Assembly (NCBI RefSeq): GCF_002198735.1
Contig: NZ_MWLO01000149.1
Coordinates: forward strand, 30,655 to 94,654
Reading direction: 5' to 3'
DNA: 64,000 nucleotides
Source of the DNA: Ideonella sp. A 288
Lineage (GTDB): Bacteria; Pseudomonadota; Gammaproteobacteria; Burkholderiales; Burkholderiaceae_C
Position numbers and translations under genes: made by a program. How positions within the stretch are numbered: position 1 is the stretch's first letter; each line of letters begins with the position of its first letter. Below are positions 47,260 through 57,184 of this stretch, piece by piece. A model generated the notes under the pieces. That model saw only the letters and a program-made list of their open reading frames with translations, was not told the origin of the DNA and made no database searches.

Positions 47260-50200
47260 GTGACCTTCATCCGAGACCTCATCAGCATCCCTGAACGGGT
47301 ACACCAAGGCGACTTCGTGCTGAAGCTGTCTGACGGCGTGGCCCACGCCGAGCAGACGCTGCGCGACTACGTGGTGACCTCGCAGTTGGCCGAATCCTTC
47401 AAGAACGCGCTGGGCTTCATCCAGCAGTCGGTGACGACGAACAGCAGCAAGGCGGCCTATCTGCATGGCTCGTTCGGTTCCGGCAAGAGCCACTTCATGG
47501 CGGTGCTGAACCTGCTGTTGGCGGGCAATGCGCAGGCCCGGGCCATTCCCGAACTGGCACCTGCGGTGGAGCAGACCAGCTGGGCCCAGGGCAAGCGCTT
47601 CTTGATGGTGCCGTACCACATGATCGGCGCCACCGACATGGAATCGGCCATCCTGGGCGGCTATGCCGAGCATGTGCGGCGGCTGCACCCCAGCGCGCCG
47701 GTACCGGGCTTCTATGCCGCAGAGAAGCTGTTTGCCGACGCGACGATTCTTCGCGAGCGAATGGGCGATGCCGCCTTCTTCGAGCAGTTGAACAAGGCCC
47801 CTGGCAGCGCCGAAGGTGGCGGCGATGGCTGGGGTCTGATGGAGGGCGGGTGGGATGCCATCAGTTTCGAAGCCGCGCTGGCCGAAGCGCCTGCCCCAGT
47901 ACTGAATCTCTCCAACCCGCAGCCGCAGGATGTTGCGGCCGTTGCTGACCGTTCGCGGCTGGTAAGTGCGCTGATCAGCCAGTTCTTCACCGCGTACCAA
48001 GACATTGCCGGAGCGCAGGAGTCGTTCGTGGGCCTGGATGCGGGGCTGGCCATCATGAGCCGGCATGCACGCGACCTGGGCTATGACGCCGTCATCCTGT
48101 TTCTGGACGAGTTGGTGCTGTGGCTGGCCAGTCGGGCGGGCGATGTGTCATTCGTCAGCCGTGAGGGCACCAAGCTGGTCAAGCTGGTCGAGGCCACGCA
48201 TGCCGACCGACCGATTCCACTGATCAGTTTCGTGGCTCGGCAGCGCGACCTGCGCGACCTGGTGGGCGAGAACCTGAGCGGCGCGGTCAGCGTGCAGTTC
48301 GGCGATGTGCTCAAGCACTGGGAAGCCCGCTTTCACCGCATCACGCTGGAAGACCGCAATCTGCCCGCCATTGCCGAAAAGCGCGTGCTGCGCCCGGTGA
48401 GCGACGACGCACGCAAGACCTTGGCCACCGCCTTCGATGACGTGCTGCGCCTGCGGCGCGATGTGTTGGACACGCTGCTGACGACCGAGTCCGACCGGGA
48501 CATGTTCCGCAAGGTCTATCCGTTCACGCCGGCTCTGGTCCAGACGTTGATTTCGGTGTCGGCCGCCCTGCAGCGCGAACGCACGGCGCTGAAGCTGATG
48601 GTGCAGTTGCTGGTGGACAGGCGCGCAGACCTGGAACTGGGGCAGCTGATCCCGGTGGGCGATCTGTGGGATGCCATTGCCGATGGCGACGAGCCGTTCT
48701 CGGAAGCCATGCGCATGCACTTTGACAACGCCAAGCGCCTGTACAACCAGCGCCTGTTGCCCATGCTGGAGGCCAAGGCCGGCACCACCTGGGAAGCCAT
48801 CAAGCTGGGTCAGGCCGACGCCACCCGAGCCAAGGCCTTGCGCAACGACGCGCGCCTGCTGAAGACCCTGTTGCTTGCCGCGCTGGTGCCGGAGGTGGAA
48901 TCGCTGAAGGCGCTGACCGCCACGCGCCTGACGGCGCTCAACCACGGCACATTTCGCTCGCCCATTCCCGGCCAGGAGGCGCAGCAAGTGCTGCGCAAGC
49001 TGCGCGACTGGGCGGGTGAAGTGGGCGAGCTGAAGGTCACCGAGGACGCCAACCCGCTGGTGTCCATCCAGATCACGGGCGTGGATCTGGAGCCGGTGCT
49101 GAAGGCGGCCGAGGTGGTGGACAACGCCGGCAACCGCCGCAAGACCGTGCGCGAACTGCTGTTCGAGCAACTAGGTATCGCCGACCGCGGCACGATGTTC
49201 CATCACTACGAGTTCAACTGGCGCGGCACCCGCCGCGAGGTGGAGGTGGTGTACGAGAACGTGCGCGAGATGGCCGACGACCGCCTGAAGGACCGCACCG
49301 GCGCCTGGACCGTCGTGATGGACCTGCCGTTCGACGAGACGCACCGCACGCCGGCCGACGACCTGGCGCGGCTGGGCAAATACAAAGGTGGCCCGACACA
49401 GACGCTGGTGTGGCTGACGGCCTTCCTCAGCCCCAAGGCTGAGTCGGACCTCAAGCGCTACGTGGTGCTTGACCACATCCTGCAGGGTGACCGGTTCGAG
49501 ACCTACTCGACGCACTTGTCCTTCGTCGACCGGGTTCAGGCCAAGGCGGTGGCCAAGAACCAGCGGGACTCGCTGCGCATCAAGATGATCGGCCACCTGG
49601 AAGTGGCCTATCGGGTTCGCACGGAGCCCCGCGAGTCCATCGTGCACGAGCTGACGGCCGAACAACAGTTCCAGTCGCTGGACCCGACGTTGGCCCCCCG
49701 GCCGCCGACGGGCGTGAACTTTCAGGCGGCCTTCGAAAGCCTGCTGGACCAGCTGTTTGCGCACCGCTACCCGGCACACCCGACGTTCGACATCGGCATC
49801 AGTTCCCGGCTGGTGCGCAACATCTGGCCGGCGATCAAGACGGCGGTGGATTCGCCGAGCGGCCGTACGGATGTGAACGATGCGGCGCTGCGCAAGCAGC
49901 TGCGATCGGTGGTCAACCCGCTGCGGCTGGGCCAGATGGGCGAGACGCCGCTGCTGATCGAATCGCACTGGCAATCGCACTTCTCGCAGCAGGCGGCCAA
50001 GGACGGCGGCGCCAACCCGCTCACCGTCGCGCAGGTGCGGCGATGGATCGATCAGCCCAAGGCGATGGGCCTGCCCCTGGAGCTGCAGAACCTGATCATC
50101 CTGACCTGGGCACTGCAGACGAACCGGCGCCTGGTGCTGAACGGTGGCCCGCATGAGGGTGATGTGGAGCGCCTGTCCGACGAGGTGGAGCTGCGCGAGC

Positions 50201-50997
50201 AGGTGCTGCCAAAGCCAGACGATTGGGAAACTGCAATTCGCCGCGCTGGCATGCTGCTGGGCGTGGTCGCGCCTTTGGGGCTGAGCGCTGCCAACGTGGG
50301 CAAGCTGGTGGCCGATGTGAAGAAGGTCGCCCGAGAACGCCAGAGTTCGGCGTCGTCCCTGGTCGAGGCACTGCGCGCACGCTGCGATCGCTATGGGGCT
50401 GGCCCGGATGGCGCACGTTGGCGCACTGCGAGAGCAGCCCAGGTTGCGCTGTCCGCGTTGAACGCAGCAGACGATGCCGATGTGGTGGCCACGATAGCGC
50501 AGCTGGACGTGCAGACTTCTGAGACGGCCATGGGCAAGTCGATCACCCAGGCGCAGACCTTGGTTGATGTCATGGCCAACACGCGGTGGCCCTTGTTCGA
50601 TGGCCTGGGCCGATTGACCGACCAGCGTGCCACTGAGGCCGGCGCTTTGCTCAAGGACCTGTCGGCCTTGTTGCAAGCCGATGAGTACGTATCTGGCCTC
50701 AGAGCTGGCCTGCAAGGCCTGGAGCAGCTGGCTACTGACCTGTTGACCACGGCCGCACCGCCGCCGCCTGCACCGCCACCACCGCCGCCGGTTCCAGATC
50801 CGCAACTGAAACCCGGCCCTGACCCCTTGCCACCAATTCCCGTCAGCGACGAGGTGGTCGAACAACACGATGCGGTTGTACTGACCGCCCAGGCTGCAGG
50901 CGAAACGCTCGTTGGCTTGCAGAAGCGCATGGCCGACGATCCGTCACTGGAGTTGACGGTCAGTTGGCGCCTGGTGCGCCGGAGGGCGCCAGCGTGA
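47260..50997 (+). CDS. pglY: BREX type 2 ATPase PglY (BrxC-like)
   Basis: 1245 residues. GTG start with GAGGGAG upstream. Walker A is GSFGSGKSHF at about residues 70-79, and a Walker B candidate is VILFLDELVLWL. The central part is helical, and the C-terminus carries a proline-rich linker (PPPPAPPPPPPVPDP) before a last small segment. Size and position fit PglY, the large P-loop protein shared by BREX systems and called BrxC in type 1. The stop overlaps the pglZ start. Confidence 0.93.
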   Translation: MTFIRDLISIPERVHQGDFVLKLSDGVAHAEQTLRDYVVTSQLAESFKNALGFIQQSVTTNSSKAAYLHGSFGSGKSHFMAVLNLLLAGNAQARAIPELAPAVEQTSWAQGKRFLMVPYHMIGATDMESAILGGYAEHVRRLHPSAPVPGFYAAEKLFADATILRERMGDAAFFEQLNKAPGSAEGGGDGWGLMEGGWDAISFEAALAEAPAPVLNLSNPQPQDVAAVADRSRLVSALISQFFTAYQDIAGAQESFVGLDAGLAIMSRHARDLGYDAVILFLDELVLWLASRAGDVSFVSREGTKLVKLVEATHADRPIPLISFVARQRDLRDLVGENLSGAVSVQFGDVLKHWEARFHRITLEDRNLPAIAEKRVLRPVSDDARKTLATAFDDVLRLRRDVLDTLLTTESDRDMFRKVYPFTPALVQTLISVSAALQRERTALKLMVQLLVDRRADLELGQLIPVGDLWDAIADGDEPFSEAMRMHFDNAKRLYNQRLLPMLEAKAGTTWEAIKLGQADATRAKALRNDARLLKTLLLAALVPEVESLKALTATRLTALNHGTFRSPIPGQEAQQVLRKLRDWAGEVGELKVTEDANPLVSIQITGVDLEPVLKAAEVVDNAGNRRKTVRELLFEQLGIADRGTMFHHYEFNWRGTRREVEVVYENVREMADDRLKDRTGAWTVVMDLPFDETHRTPADDLARLGKYKGGPTQTLVWLTAFLSPKAESDLKRYVVLDHILQGDRFETYSTHLSFVDRVQAKAVAKNQRDSLRIKMIGHLEVAYRVRTEPRESIVHELTAEQQFQSLDPTLAPRPPTGVNFQAAFESLLDQLFAHRYPAHPTFDIGISSRLVRNIWPAIKTAVDSPSGRTDVNDAALRKQLRSVVNPLRLGQMGETPLLIESHWQSHFSQQAAKDGGANPLTVAQVRRWIDQPKAMGLPLELQNLIILTWALQTNRRLVLNGGPHEGDVERLSDEVELREQVLPKPDDWETAIRRAGMLLGVVAPLGLSAANVGKLVADVKKVARERQSSASSLVEALRARCDRYGAGPDGARWRTARAAQVALSALNAADDADVVATIAQLDVQTSETAMGKSITQAQTLVDVMANTRWPLFDGLGRLTDQRATEAGALLKDLSALLQADEYVSGLRAGLQGLEQLATDLLTTAAPPPPAPPPPPPVPDPQLKPGPDPLPPIPVSDEVVEQHDAVVLTAQAAGETLVGLQKRMADDPSLELTVSWRLVRRRAPA

Positions 50998-53738
50998 CCG
51001 TTGCGCTGTCCGTCAATGAGGCGCAGATCACAGCACAGCTGGACGCTGTGCTGGGTCGAAACCCCGATGCCCGTGCCGTGGTGATTCGCAGTGCCAGCAA
51101 GCAGGACTGGCCCGCCAAACTGATGCGTCGGGAGCGGCACTTCGAGCTGCGCTGGTGCGAGAGCCGCCTGGCTTTGCGCGACGCCCTGAACTGGCTGGAT
51201 GAGGATACAGGCGTTGGCGAGTTGGACGGCCTGGTGTTGCTGACCCCGCTGGGCGACCAGGAGGTACCCGACGATGTCGCCGCCCGCATCGCGCGTGCCA
51301 GAGTCTTCCAGCCCCAGGGCTGGGACATCGTTCGCCAGTTGTTCAGTGCGCAAGGTACCGACGCGCGCCTGGGCGAGCACGATTGGATGCCCCAGGTGCT
51401 GGTGGACATGGCCCAGCAAAGGCCGTATGCGCCGGTGTCTGCGGGCTTCCTGGACGCTGACACGGCCTGGCGCGAGGTGCTGGGCCGCTGCCTTCAACTG
51501 GACAGCGCGCGGCCGGACGCCACGACCCTGCTGGGCTGGACGATGCGTCCGGATGTCGATGTCCAGCTTGCAAGGCTGTCAGACCGCGCCCGCCGCGACA
51601 CGCTCAGCTGGCTGGCGCGGCATGCTGGCTCGACGGGCGAGGTCACCGTGCGGTGTATCGACGCCGGGCGCGCAGCCGATGTGGTGCCGCTGGCCTTGGT
51701 CTGCGGCGTCGTGTTTGCAGCCCAGGGTGAACGCGAGCAAGCTTTGATCGCGGCATCGGTCCGACTGGAGCGCTATGCCGGCAACCAGCCTGTGGGCGTT
51801 CAGCAAGGTCGTCGCTGGGCCGAGGATGCGCGGCAGCTCGTACAGAGCCTCTCGGTCGATGCCATGCGCGGCGCCATGGACCGCGCCGACGCGATTCTTC
51901 GTGACCTGCACGTCGCAGAGTTTGCGCACTTCAGCGACCTCTTGCCTTTGAGCCTGGAGCAGCGATTGGAGCGGTTCGCGTCTGCCTTGGAAGACCACGT
52001 CAAGCAGCCCACCGAAGCGACGATCGCCGAGGTGGAAGATGCCGCCAATTTCGCACTGCAACACCACTTGAGCGCCAGCCTGGGGCTGCGCATCGAACGC
52101 GTGCGCATGGCGCGCCGGCTGGCGCGTTGGTGGCTCAGGCCTGCTGCGGCCGCGGGAGACTTGGAGGCGTTGGCTGCGCAGCAAGTTGACGAGGGTGCCT
52201 ATGTGGACTGGGCCCGATCGAAGCTGATGGGCGGCGACGAGCTGGCAACCTTGTCGACTGCGTATGCCAGCCTGCGGACGGCCGTTTTGGCCAGCCGCGA
52301 GAAGGCGGCGAAGGGATTCGCGCTGGCCCTGGCCCAGTCGCTGAAGTCCGCAAGATCGGCCCGAGCCCGTGCAGTGCCATTGGAGGATGCGCTCGACCGC
52401 GTGGTGGCGCCGCTGGCCAAGCATCACCCGGTGCTGCTGCTGGTCATCGATGGTTTGAGCGTGGCCATCTTCCGCGAGCTGTTCGAACGCTGCGAGCGCC
52501 ACGGCTGGAGCGAGTTGATCCGGCTGGACGCCGATCGCCCTCAGCTGGGTGTGGCGGTGCTGCCGACGGTGACCACCGTCAGCCGGGCCAGCCTGTTGGC
52601 CGGCCGTGTTGTCACTGGTGCTGCGCCGTTCGAGAAGCAGGCCTTTGCTGGACATGCTGCGCTGGTCCAGGCCAGTTCAGGCAAACAACGCCCGCGTCTG
52701 TTCCACAAGGCTGACTTGAGCGATGACGGACATCTGGCTGCCGAGGTGCGCGAGGTCATCGGTGACACCTCCGCCAAGGTGGTGGGCGTGGTCTACAACG
52801 CGGTGGACGACTACCTGAGTGGACCGGAACAACTGCAGCAGCGCTGGAGCCTGGAAGACCTGCGTCTGCTCTTGCCAATTCTTCGCGAAGCGCAGGCCGC
52901 CCGACGTGTGGTGGTGGTGACGGCAGACCACGGTCACGTGCTGGAAGAGGGCAGTCGCCAGGTGAGCAGCGCCGACAGCGACCGTTGGCGCACCGGGGAT
53001 CAGGTCAAGGTGCCCGAGGAACTGCTGCTGTCAGGTCACCGTGTGTTGACGCCGGAGTCCGACACCTCGGTCATCGCGCTTTGGAGCAGCGCAGCCCGGT
53101 ATACAGGCCGCAAGAACGGCTATCACGGCGGCGCGGCGCCGGCTGAAGTGGTGGTGCCGATGAGCGTCTTTGCTCCCTTTGGCCTGAGCGTGCCGGATTG
53201 GAAGCCGGCACCGCCCCAGCAGCCCGAGTGGTGGGATCTACCGGGTGCAGCATCACCCGCAGTGGAGGTCAAGGTTGCCGTCAAGACCCCTGCGCGGCGG
53301 GCAGCTGCTGCGCCGCCAGCCCCGCAAGTGGCACTGTTCCCAGACGATGAGGTGCCATTGCCCGTCCTCGCGCTTCAGCCAGCCGCCGCAGCAGCGCCGG
53401 CAGACTGGGTCAGCGATTTGCTGGCGTCGTCGATCTACGCTTCCCAGCGGCAACTTGCAGCTCGCGTGGCGCTTCCTGACGAGCAGATGCGGCGCATCCT
53501 GAAAGGGCTGGATGAAAGGGGCGGCAAGCTGGGCAAAGCGGTACTGGCTCAGCGACTGGCGGTACCCGAGATGCGGCTGGCTGGCGTGCTGAGCGTTGCG
53601 CGTCGATTGTTGAATGTCGATCAAGCTGCGGTGCTGACCGTCGATGAGTCCGCCGGCTTGATCGAGTTGAATCGCGAGTTGTTGATGCTGCAGTTCCAGC
53701 TCGGCTCCAGCATCACCAAGCCCCGGAGGTCCACATGA
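50994..53738 (+). CDS. pglZ: BREX type 2 alkaline phosphatase-like protein PglZ
   Basis: 914 residues. The GTG at 50994 overlaps the pglY stop and has GGAGG nine bases upstream, so it is preferred to an in-frame TTG at 50964. The PglZ/alkaline-phosphatase domain has the metal ligands D486 (LLLVIDGLSVAIF), a Thr/Ser region (LPTVTTVSRASLLAG) and D645-H-G-H648 (VTADHGHVLEE). PglZ is the gene that defines BREX; its biochemical activity is not settled. A C-terminal wing of about 100 residues follows an Ala/Pro linker. The stop overlaps brxD. Confidence 0.95.
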   Translation: MTVALSVNEAQITAQLDAVLGRNPDARAVVIRSASKQDWPAKLMRRERHFELRWCESRLALRDALNWLDEDTGVGELDGLVLLTPLGDQEVPDDVAARIARARVFQPQGWDIVRQLFSAQGTDARLGEHDWMPQVLVDMAQQRPYAPVSAGFLDADTAWREVLGRCLQLDSARPDATTLLGWTMRPDVDVQLARLSDRARRDTLSWLARHAGSTGEVTVRCIDAGRAADVVPLALVCGVVFAAQGEREQALIAASVRLERYAGNQPVGVQQGRRWAEDARQLVQSLSVDAMRGAMDRADAILRDLHVAEFAHFSDLLPLSLEQRLERFASALEDHVKQPTEATIAEVEDAANFALQHHLSASLGLRIERVRMARRLARWWLRPAAAAGDLEALAAQQVDEGAYVDWARSKLMGGDELATLSTAYASLRTAVLASREKAAKGFALALAQSLKSARSARARAVPLEDALDRVVAPLAKHHPVLLLVIDGLSVAIFRELFERCERHGWSELIRLDADRPQLGVAVLPTVTTVSRASLLAGRVVTGAAPFEKQAFAGHAALVQASSGKQRPRLFHKADLSDDGHLAAEVREVIGDTSAKVVGVVYNAVDDYLSGPEQLQQRWSLEDLRLLLPILREAQAARRVVVVTADHGHVLEEGSRQVSSADSDRWRTGDQVKVPEELLLSGHRVLTPESDTSVIALWSSAARYTGRKNGYHGGAAPAEVVVPMSVFAPFGLSVPDWKPAPPQQPEWWDLPGAASPAVEVKVAVKTPARRAAAAPPAPQVALFPDDEVPLPVLALQPAAAAAPADWVSDLLASSIYASQRQLAARVALPDEQMRRILKGLDERGGKLGKAVLAQRLAVPEMRLAGVLSVARRLLNVDQAAVLTVDESAGLIELNRELLMLQFQLGSSITKPRRST

Positions 53739-55045
53739 TCAGCGCCAGTCGTCGAGAAGACATCGTCGGCGCGCTTCGACGCGGGACCGTACCCAGCGCG
53801 GGCCTGGATGCCTTGGCTGTCGGCATCGATGCTCTGGCGCCGGTCTTCGATGAGGAGCTCAAGGCCGTGGCCACCGGCAAGGCTGGATTCAAGGCCGTTC
53901 GTGGTGAGTACGGCAGCGGCAAGACCTTCTTCGGTCGTTGGCTGCAGGAGCGGGCGCGATCAAAGGCCTTCGCAACCAGTGAAGTGCAGATCAACGAGAC
54001 TGAGACGCCGCTGCATCGCCTGGAGACCGTCTACCGACGATTGGTTGAACAACTGGCGACCGCAGACACGCCGCAGGGTGCCTTCCGCAGCGTCATCGAC
54101 GGTTGGTTCTTCGCGCTCGAGCAGGACGTGCTGGCGGATGCCTCGGTGGACCCAGCTGACAACGACGGCTTGCTGGCGCGGACGAATGAACTGATGGAGG
54201 CGCGCTTGGCCGGCATCAGCCGTGCGGCGCCGGCCTTCGCCGCTGTTCTTCGGGCCTACCGCCAGGCACAGGCCGACGGCGCCCAGCAGATTGCTGACGG
54301 CCTGATTGCCTGGTTGGCGGGCCAGCCGAACGTGGCCGCCGGTGTGAAGCGTTTCGCGGGTATCAAGGGCGACCTGGATCACTTTGCCGCAGCCAACTTC
54401 CTGGCCGGCCTCCTGACGATCTTGCGCGACAGCGGCTACAGCGGCTTGTTGCTGGTGCTGGACGAGGTTGAAATCCTGCAGCGCATGCGGGCAGACAGCC
54501 GGGAGAAGGGTTTGAATGCGCTGCGTCAATGGATCGACGAGATCGACGCTGGGCGCTATCCCGGGCTGTACCTGATCGTGACGGGAACCCCGGCCTTCTT
54601 CGACGGCCCTCAAGGGGTGCAGCGCCTGGTGCCGCTGGCGCAGCGGTTGCACGTCGACTTCGCAACCGATCGCCGATTCGACAACCCGCGTGCCGTGCAG
54701 ATCCGCCTGGCTGCGTTCGACCAGGCCTCATTGCTGCAGGTCGGGCGCATGGTGCGCGATCTCTATGCCCATGATCGGACGAACGAGGCTCGCCTGCGGC
54801 AACGGGTAGACGACGTGTACGTCGAACAGCTGGCTCGTGCTGTGGCTGGCGGTCTGGGCGGGAAGGTGGGTGTCGCGCCGCGGCTCTACCTGAAGAAGCT
54901 GGTGGCCGATGTGCTGGACCGAGTGGATTTGCACGAGGCCTTCGACCCTCGGCAGCACTACCAGCTGACCATGGCCGAAGCTGAGATGACGGTGAACGAG
55001 CGCGCTGCGGCCAGTGCTACCTCGGTGGACGACATCGAGTTGTGA
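53735..55045 (+). CDS. brxD: BREX ATP-binding protein BrxD
   Basis: 436 residues, AAA-like ATPase of the BrxD (DUF2791-type) family. N-terminal SRREDIVGALRRGTVPSAGLDALAVG is the usual start; Walker A is GEYGSGKTFF at 57-66; the Walker B candidate is LLLVLDEVEIL; a sensor-like segment is LYLIVTGTPAFF. The ATG overlaps the pglZ stop and the stop overlaps the GTG of the helicase gene, so the block is translationally coupled. Confidence 0.93.
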   Translation: MISASRREDIVGALRRGTVPSAGLDALAVGIDALAPVFDEELKAVATGKAGFKAVRGEYGSGKTFFGRWLQERARSKAFATSEVQINETETPLHRLETVYRRLVEQLATADTPQGAFRSVIDGWFFALEQDVLADASVDPADNDGLLARTNELMEARLAGISRAAPAFAAVLRAYRQAQADGAQQIADGLIAWLAGQPNVAAGVKRFAGIKGDLDHFAAANFLAGLLTILRDSGYSGLLLVLDEVEILQRMRADSREKGLNALRQWIDEIDAGRYPGLYLIVTGTPAFFDGPQGVQRLVPLAQRLHVDFATDRRFDNPRAVQIRLAAFDQASLLQVGRMVRDLYAHDRTNEARLRQRVDDVYVEQLARAVAGGLGGKVGVAPRLYLKKLVADVLDRVDLHEAFDPRQHYQLTMAEAEMTVNERAAASATSVDDIEL

Positions 55046-57057
55046 ACAGCTTCGACCGGCTGCACCCAGCGCTGCAGCACCACATCGTCAACACGCTGGG
55101 ATGGCCAAAGCTGCGGCCGACCCAGCTGGAGGCGATCGATCCGATCCTGGACGGGCTGCATGGTCTGTTGTTGGCGCCCACGGCCGGCGGCAAGACTGAA
55201 GCCGCGTTCCTGCCCGTGCTGTCTCGCATCCTCAGTGAGGAGTGGTCTGGGGTCAGTGTGCTGTACGTTTGCCCGATCAAGGCCCTGCTGAACAACTTGG
55301 AGCCGCGCCTCAAGCACTACGCGGGTCTGGTTGGTCGGCGCGTGGAGGTCTGGCACGGCGACGTATCGCCGAGCCGCAAGCGCAAGTGGCTGAACGACCC
55401 GCCGGACGTGTTGCTGACCACGCCGGAATCCCTGGAAGGCATGCTCATCTCGCCGGCCATCGAACGCGATGCCTGGTTCGGCCGGCTTCGCTGCGTCATC
55501 GCGGATGAGCTTCACGCCTTCGCGGCCGGTGATCGCGGCTGGCACCTGCGCAGTGTCATTCATCGCATCGACCGATACACCCGTGCCCCGGTGCAGCGCA
55601 TTGGCCTGTCGGCGACAGTTGCGAATCCAGTCGAGCTGCTGGATTGGTTCGCACCCGCAGGGCCCCGGCAGGTGGTCGGCAGCTCCAGTGTGACCGCCGA
55701 TGCCGACGTCACCATCGACCATGTCAGTTCGCTGGAGAACGCCGCGATCGTCATTTCACGGCTGCATCGAGGCGAGAAGCGGCTGGTGTTTTGCGATTCC
55801 CGCAGCAGCGCTGAAAGGCTGGGCTCTGGCTTGCGCGAGCTGGGTGCGAGAACCTTCGTGAGCCACGCCTCGCTGTCGGCGAGCGAACGTCGGCATGCCG
55901 AGTCGGCCTTTGCCCAAGAACGTGATTGCGTGATCGTGGCGACGTCCACGTTGGAGTTGGGCATTGATGTGGGCGACTTGGACCGTGTCATCCAGATCGA
56001 CGCGCCCGGAACTGTGGGCTCTTTTTTGCAGCGCATGGGGCGCAGCGGCCGCCGGGCAGGGGTAGGGCGCAACTGCCTTTTTCTCACGACCAGCGAAACC
56101 GCCTTGCTCTCGGCAGGCGCTATCGGTCGGCTGTGGTCCAAGGGCTGGGTAGAGGCTGCAGTGCCACCGGTACTCCCCTGGAACGTGCTGGTGCAGCAAG
56201 CGTTACTGACGGTCATCGAGCGCGGACTGGTGCCGCTGGCTGAGCTGCGTGCCAACCTGAATTCAGCGTTTCCCGAACTGGATCCTTCGGGCATCGGCGC
56301 TTGCCTTGATCATCTGATCGAACAGGGTGATCTGGCCTGCCCAGAACCCGAACTTTTGCAGATTGGCCCCAAGACTCAGGCGGCCCACGAGCGCAGTCAC
56401 TACCTGGACCTCCTGGTGACCTTCACGGGGCCTGATCTACTTGTCGGCAAGTACGGCGCGACCGAGGTCGGCTATCTGGATCCGGCCGTGCTGCTGGCCA
56501 AGCCAGGTGAGCCGCTGCGCCTGCTGCTCGGAGGTAGAAGCTGGACGGCCCGCGAGGTGGACTGGAAGCGACGCATCGTGTGGCTGGAGCCGGCACTTCA
56601 GGGCGGGAAGGCCAGGTGGATGGGCAGCGGCCGCAGCATGAGCGCCGAGGTTGCAATGGCGGTACGCGAACTGCTGCTGGAGGGCGATACGGGTGTAGCC
56701 AAACTGTCCAAACGTGCAACCGCTGCACTGGCTGAGTTGCGCGACACGATGCCCACGCAGATCAACCCGCCGGCAATCGAAGCACAGGGTTCGAGTGGGT
56801 TCCTGATGTGGACTTACGCCGGGGCTGATGCCAACCGTCGAATGCAGCTTGCGAACCGCCAAGCGGGCGCCAACAGCAGCGACGGCCTGTCCGTCAGCTG
56901 GGTAGTTGACCCTCGTCTCCGTGGAGATGTAGCCGCTGTCGCACCGACACTCGATGACAAAGAGATCTCGGAACTGGCAGAGCCGTTCAAGTTCACCGAC
57001 CTGTTGCCGGTGAGCCTGAGGCGGGAACTTGTAATTGGGCGACTGCAGTTAGCCTGA
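55042..57057 (+). CDS. brxHI: BREX helicase BrxHI (DEAD/DEAH, Lhr-like)
   Basis: 671 residues. Superfamily 2 helicase motifs: Q-like RPTQLEAIDP, motif I APTAGGKTEAAF at 45-56, motif Ia YVCPIKALLNNLEPR, motif II DELH at 155-158, motif III GLSATVANP, and motif VI RMGRSGRR after TSTLELGIDVGDLDRVIQID. The C-terminal domain resembles Lhr-type helicases. BrxHI accompanies BREX types 2 and 5. The GTG at 55042 overlaps the brxD stop. This completes the BREX-2 set pglW, pglX, pglY, pglZ, brxD, brxHI. Confidence 0.93.
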   Translation: MNSFDRLHPALQHHIVNTLGWPKLRPTQLEAIDPILDGLHGLLLAPTAGGKTEAAFLPVLSRILSEEWSGVSVLYVCPIKALLNNLEPRLKHYAGLVGRRVEVWHGDVSPSRKRKWLNDPPDVLLTTPESLEGMLISPAIERDAWFGRLRCVIADELHAFAAGDRGWHLRSVIHRIDRYTRAPVQRIGLSATVANPVELLDWFAPAGPRQVVGSSSVTADADVTIDHVSSLENAAIVISRLHRGEKRLVFCDSRSSAERLGSGLRELGARTFVSHASLSASERRHAESAFAQERDCVIVATSTLELGIDVGDLDRVIQIDAPGTVGSFLQRMGRSGRRAGVGRNCLFLTTSETALLSAGAIGRLWSKGWVEAAVPPVLPWNVLVQQALLTVIERGLVPLAELRANLNSAFPELDPSGIGACLDHLIEQGDLACPEPELLQIGPKTQAAHERSHYLDLLVTFTGPDLLVGKYGATEVGYLDPAVLLAKPGEPLRLLLGGRSWTAREVDWKRRIVWLEPALQGGKARWMGSGRSMSAEVAMAVRELLLEGDTGVAKLSKRATAALAELRDTMPTQINPPAIEAQGSSGFLMWTYAGADANRRMQLANRQAGANSSDGLSVSWVVDPRLRGDVAAVAPTLDDKEISELAEPFKFTDLLPVSLRRELVIGRLQLA

Positions 57058-57184
57058 GCACAGGGCAAATCCGGCGAGCCGAAAACCGAAAGACTTGATG
57101 AAATCGGCAGTGCAAAGTACCAAATCTTCAATGAATTTCGTTGAGCATATGGGCCTGTAGGCGGCTCGCTTGGGTAGGGGGACT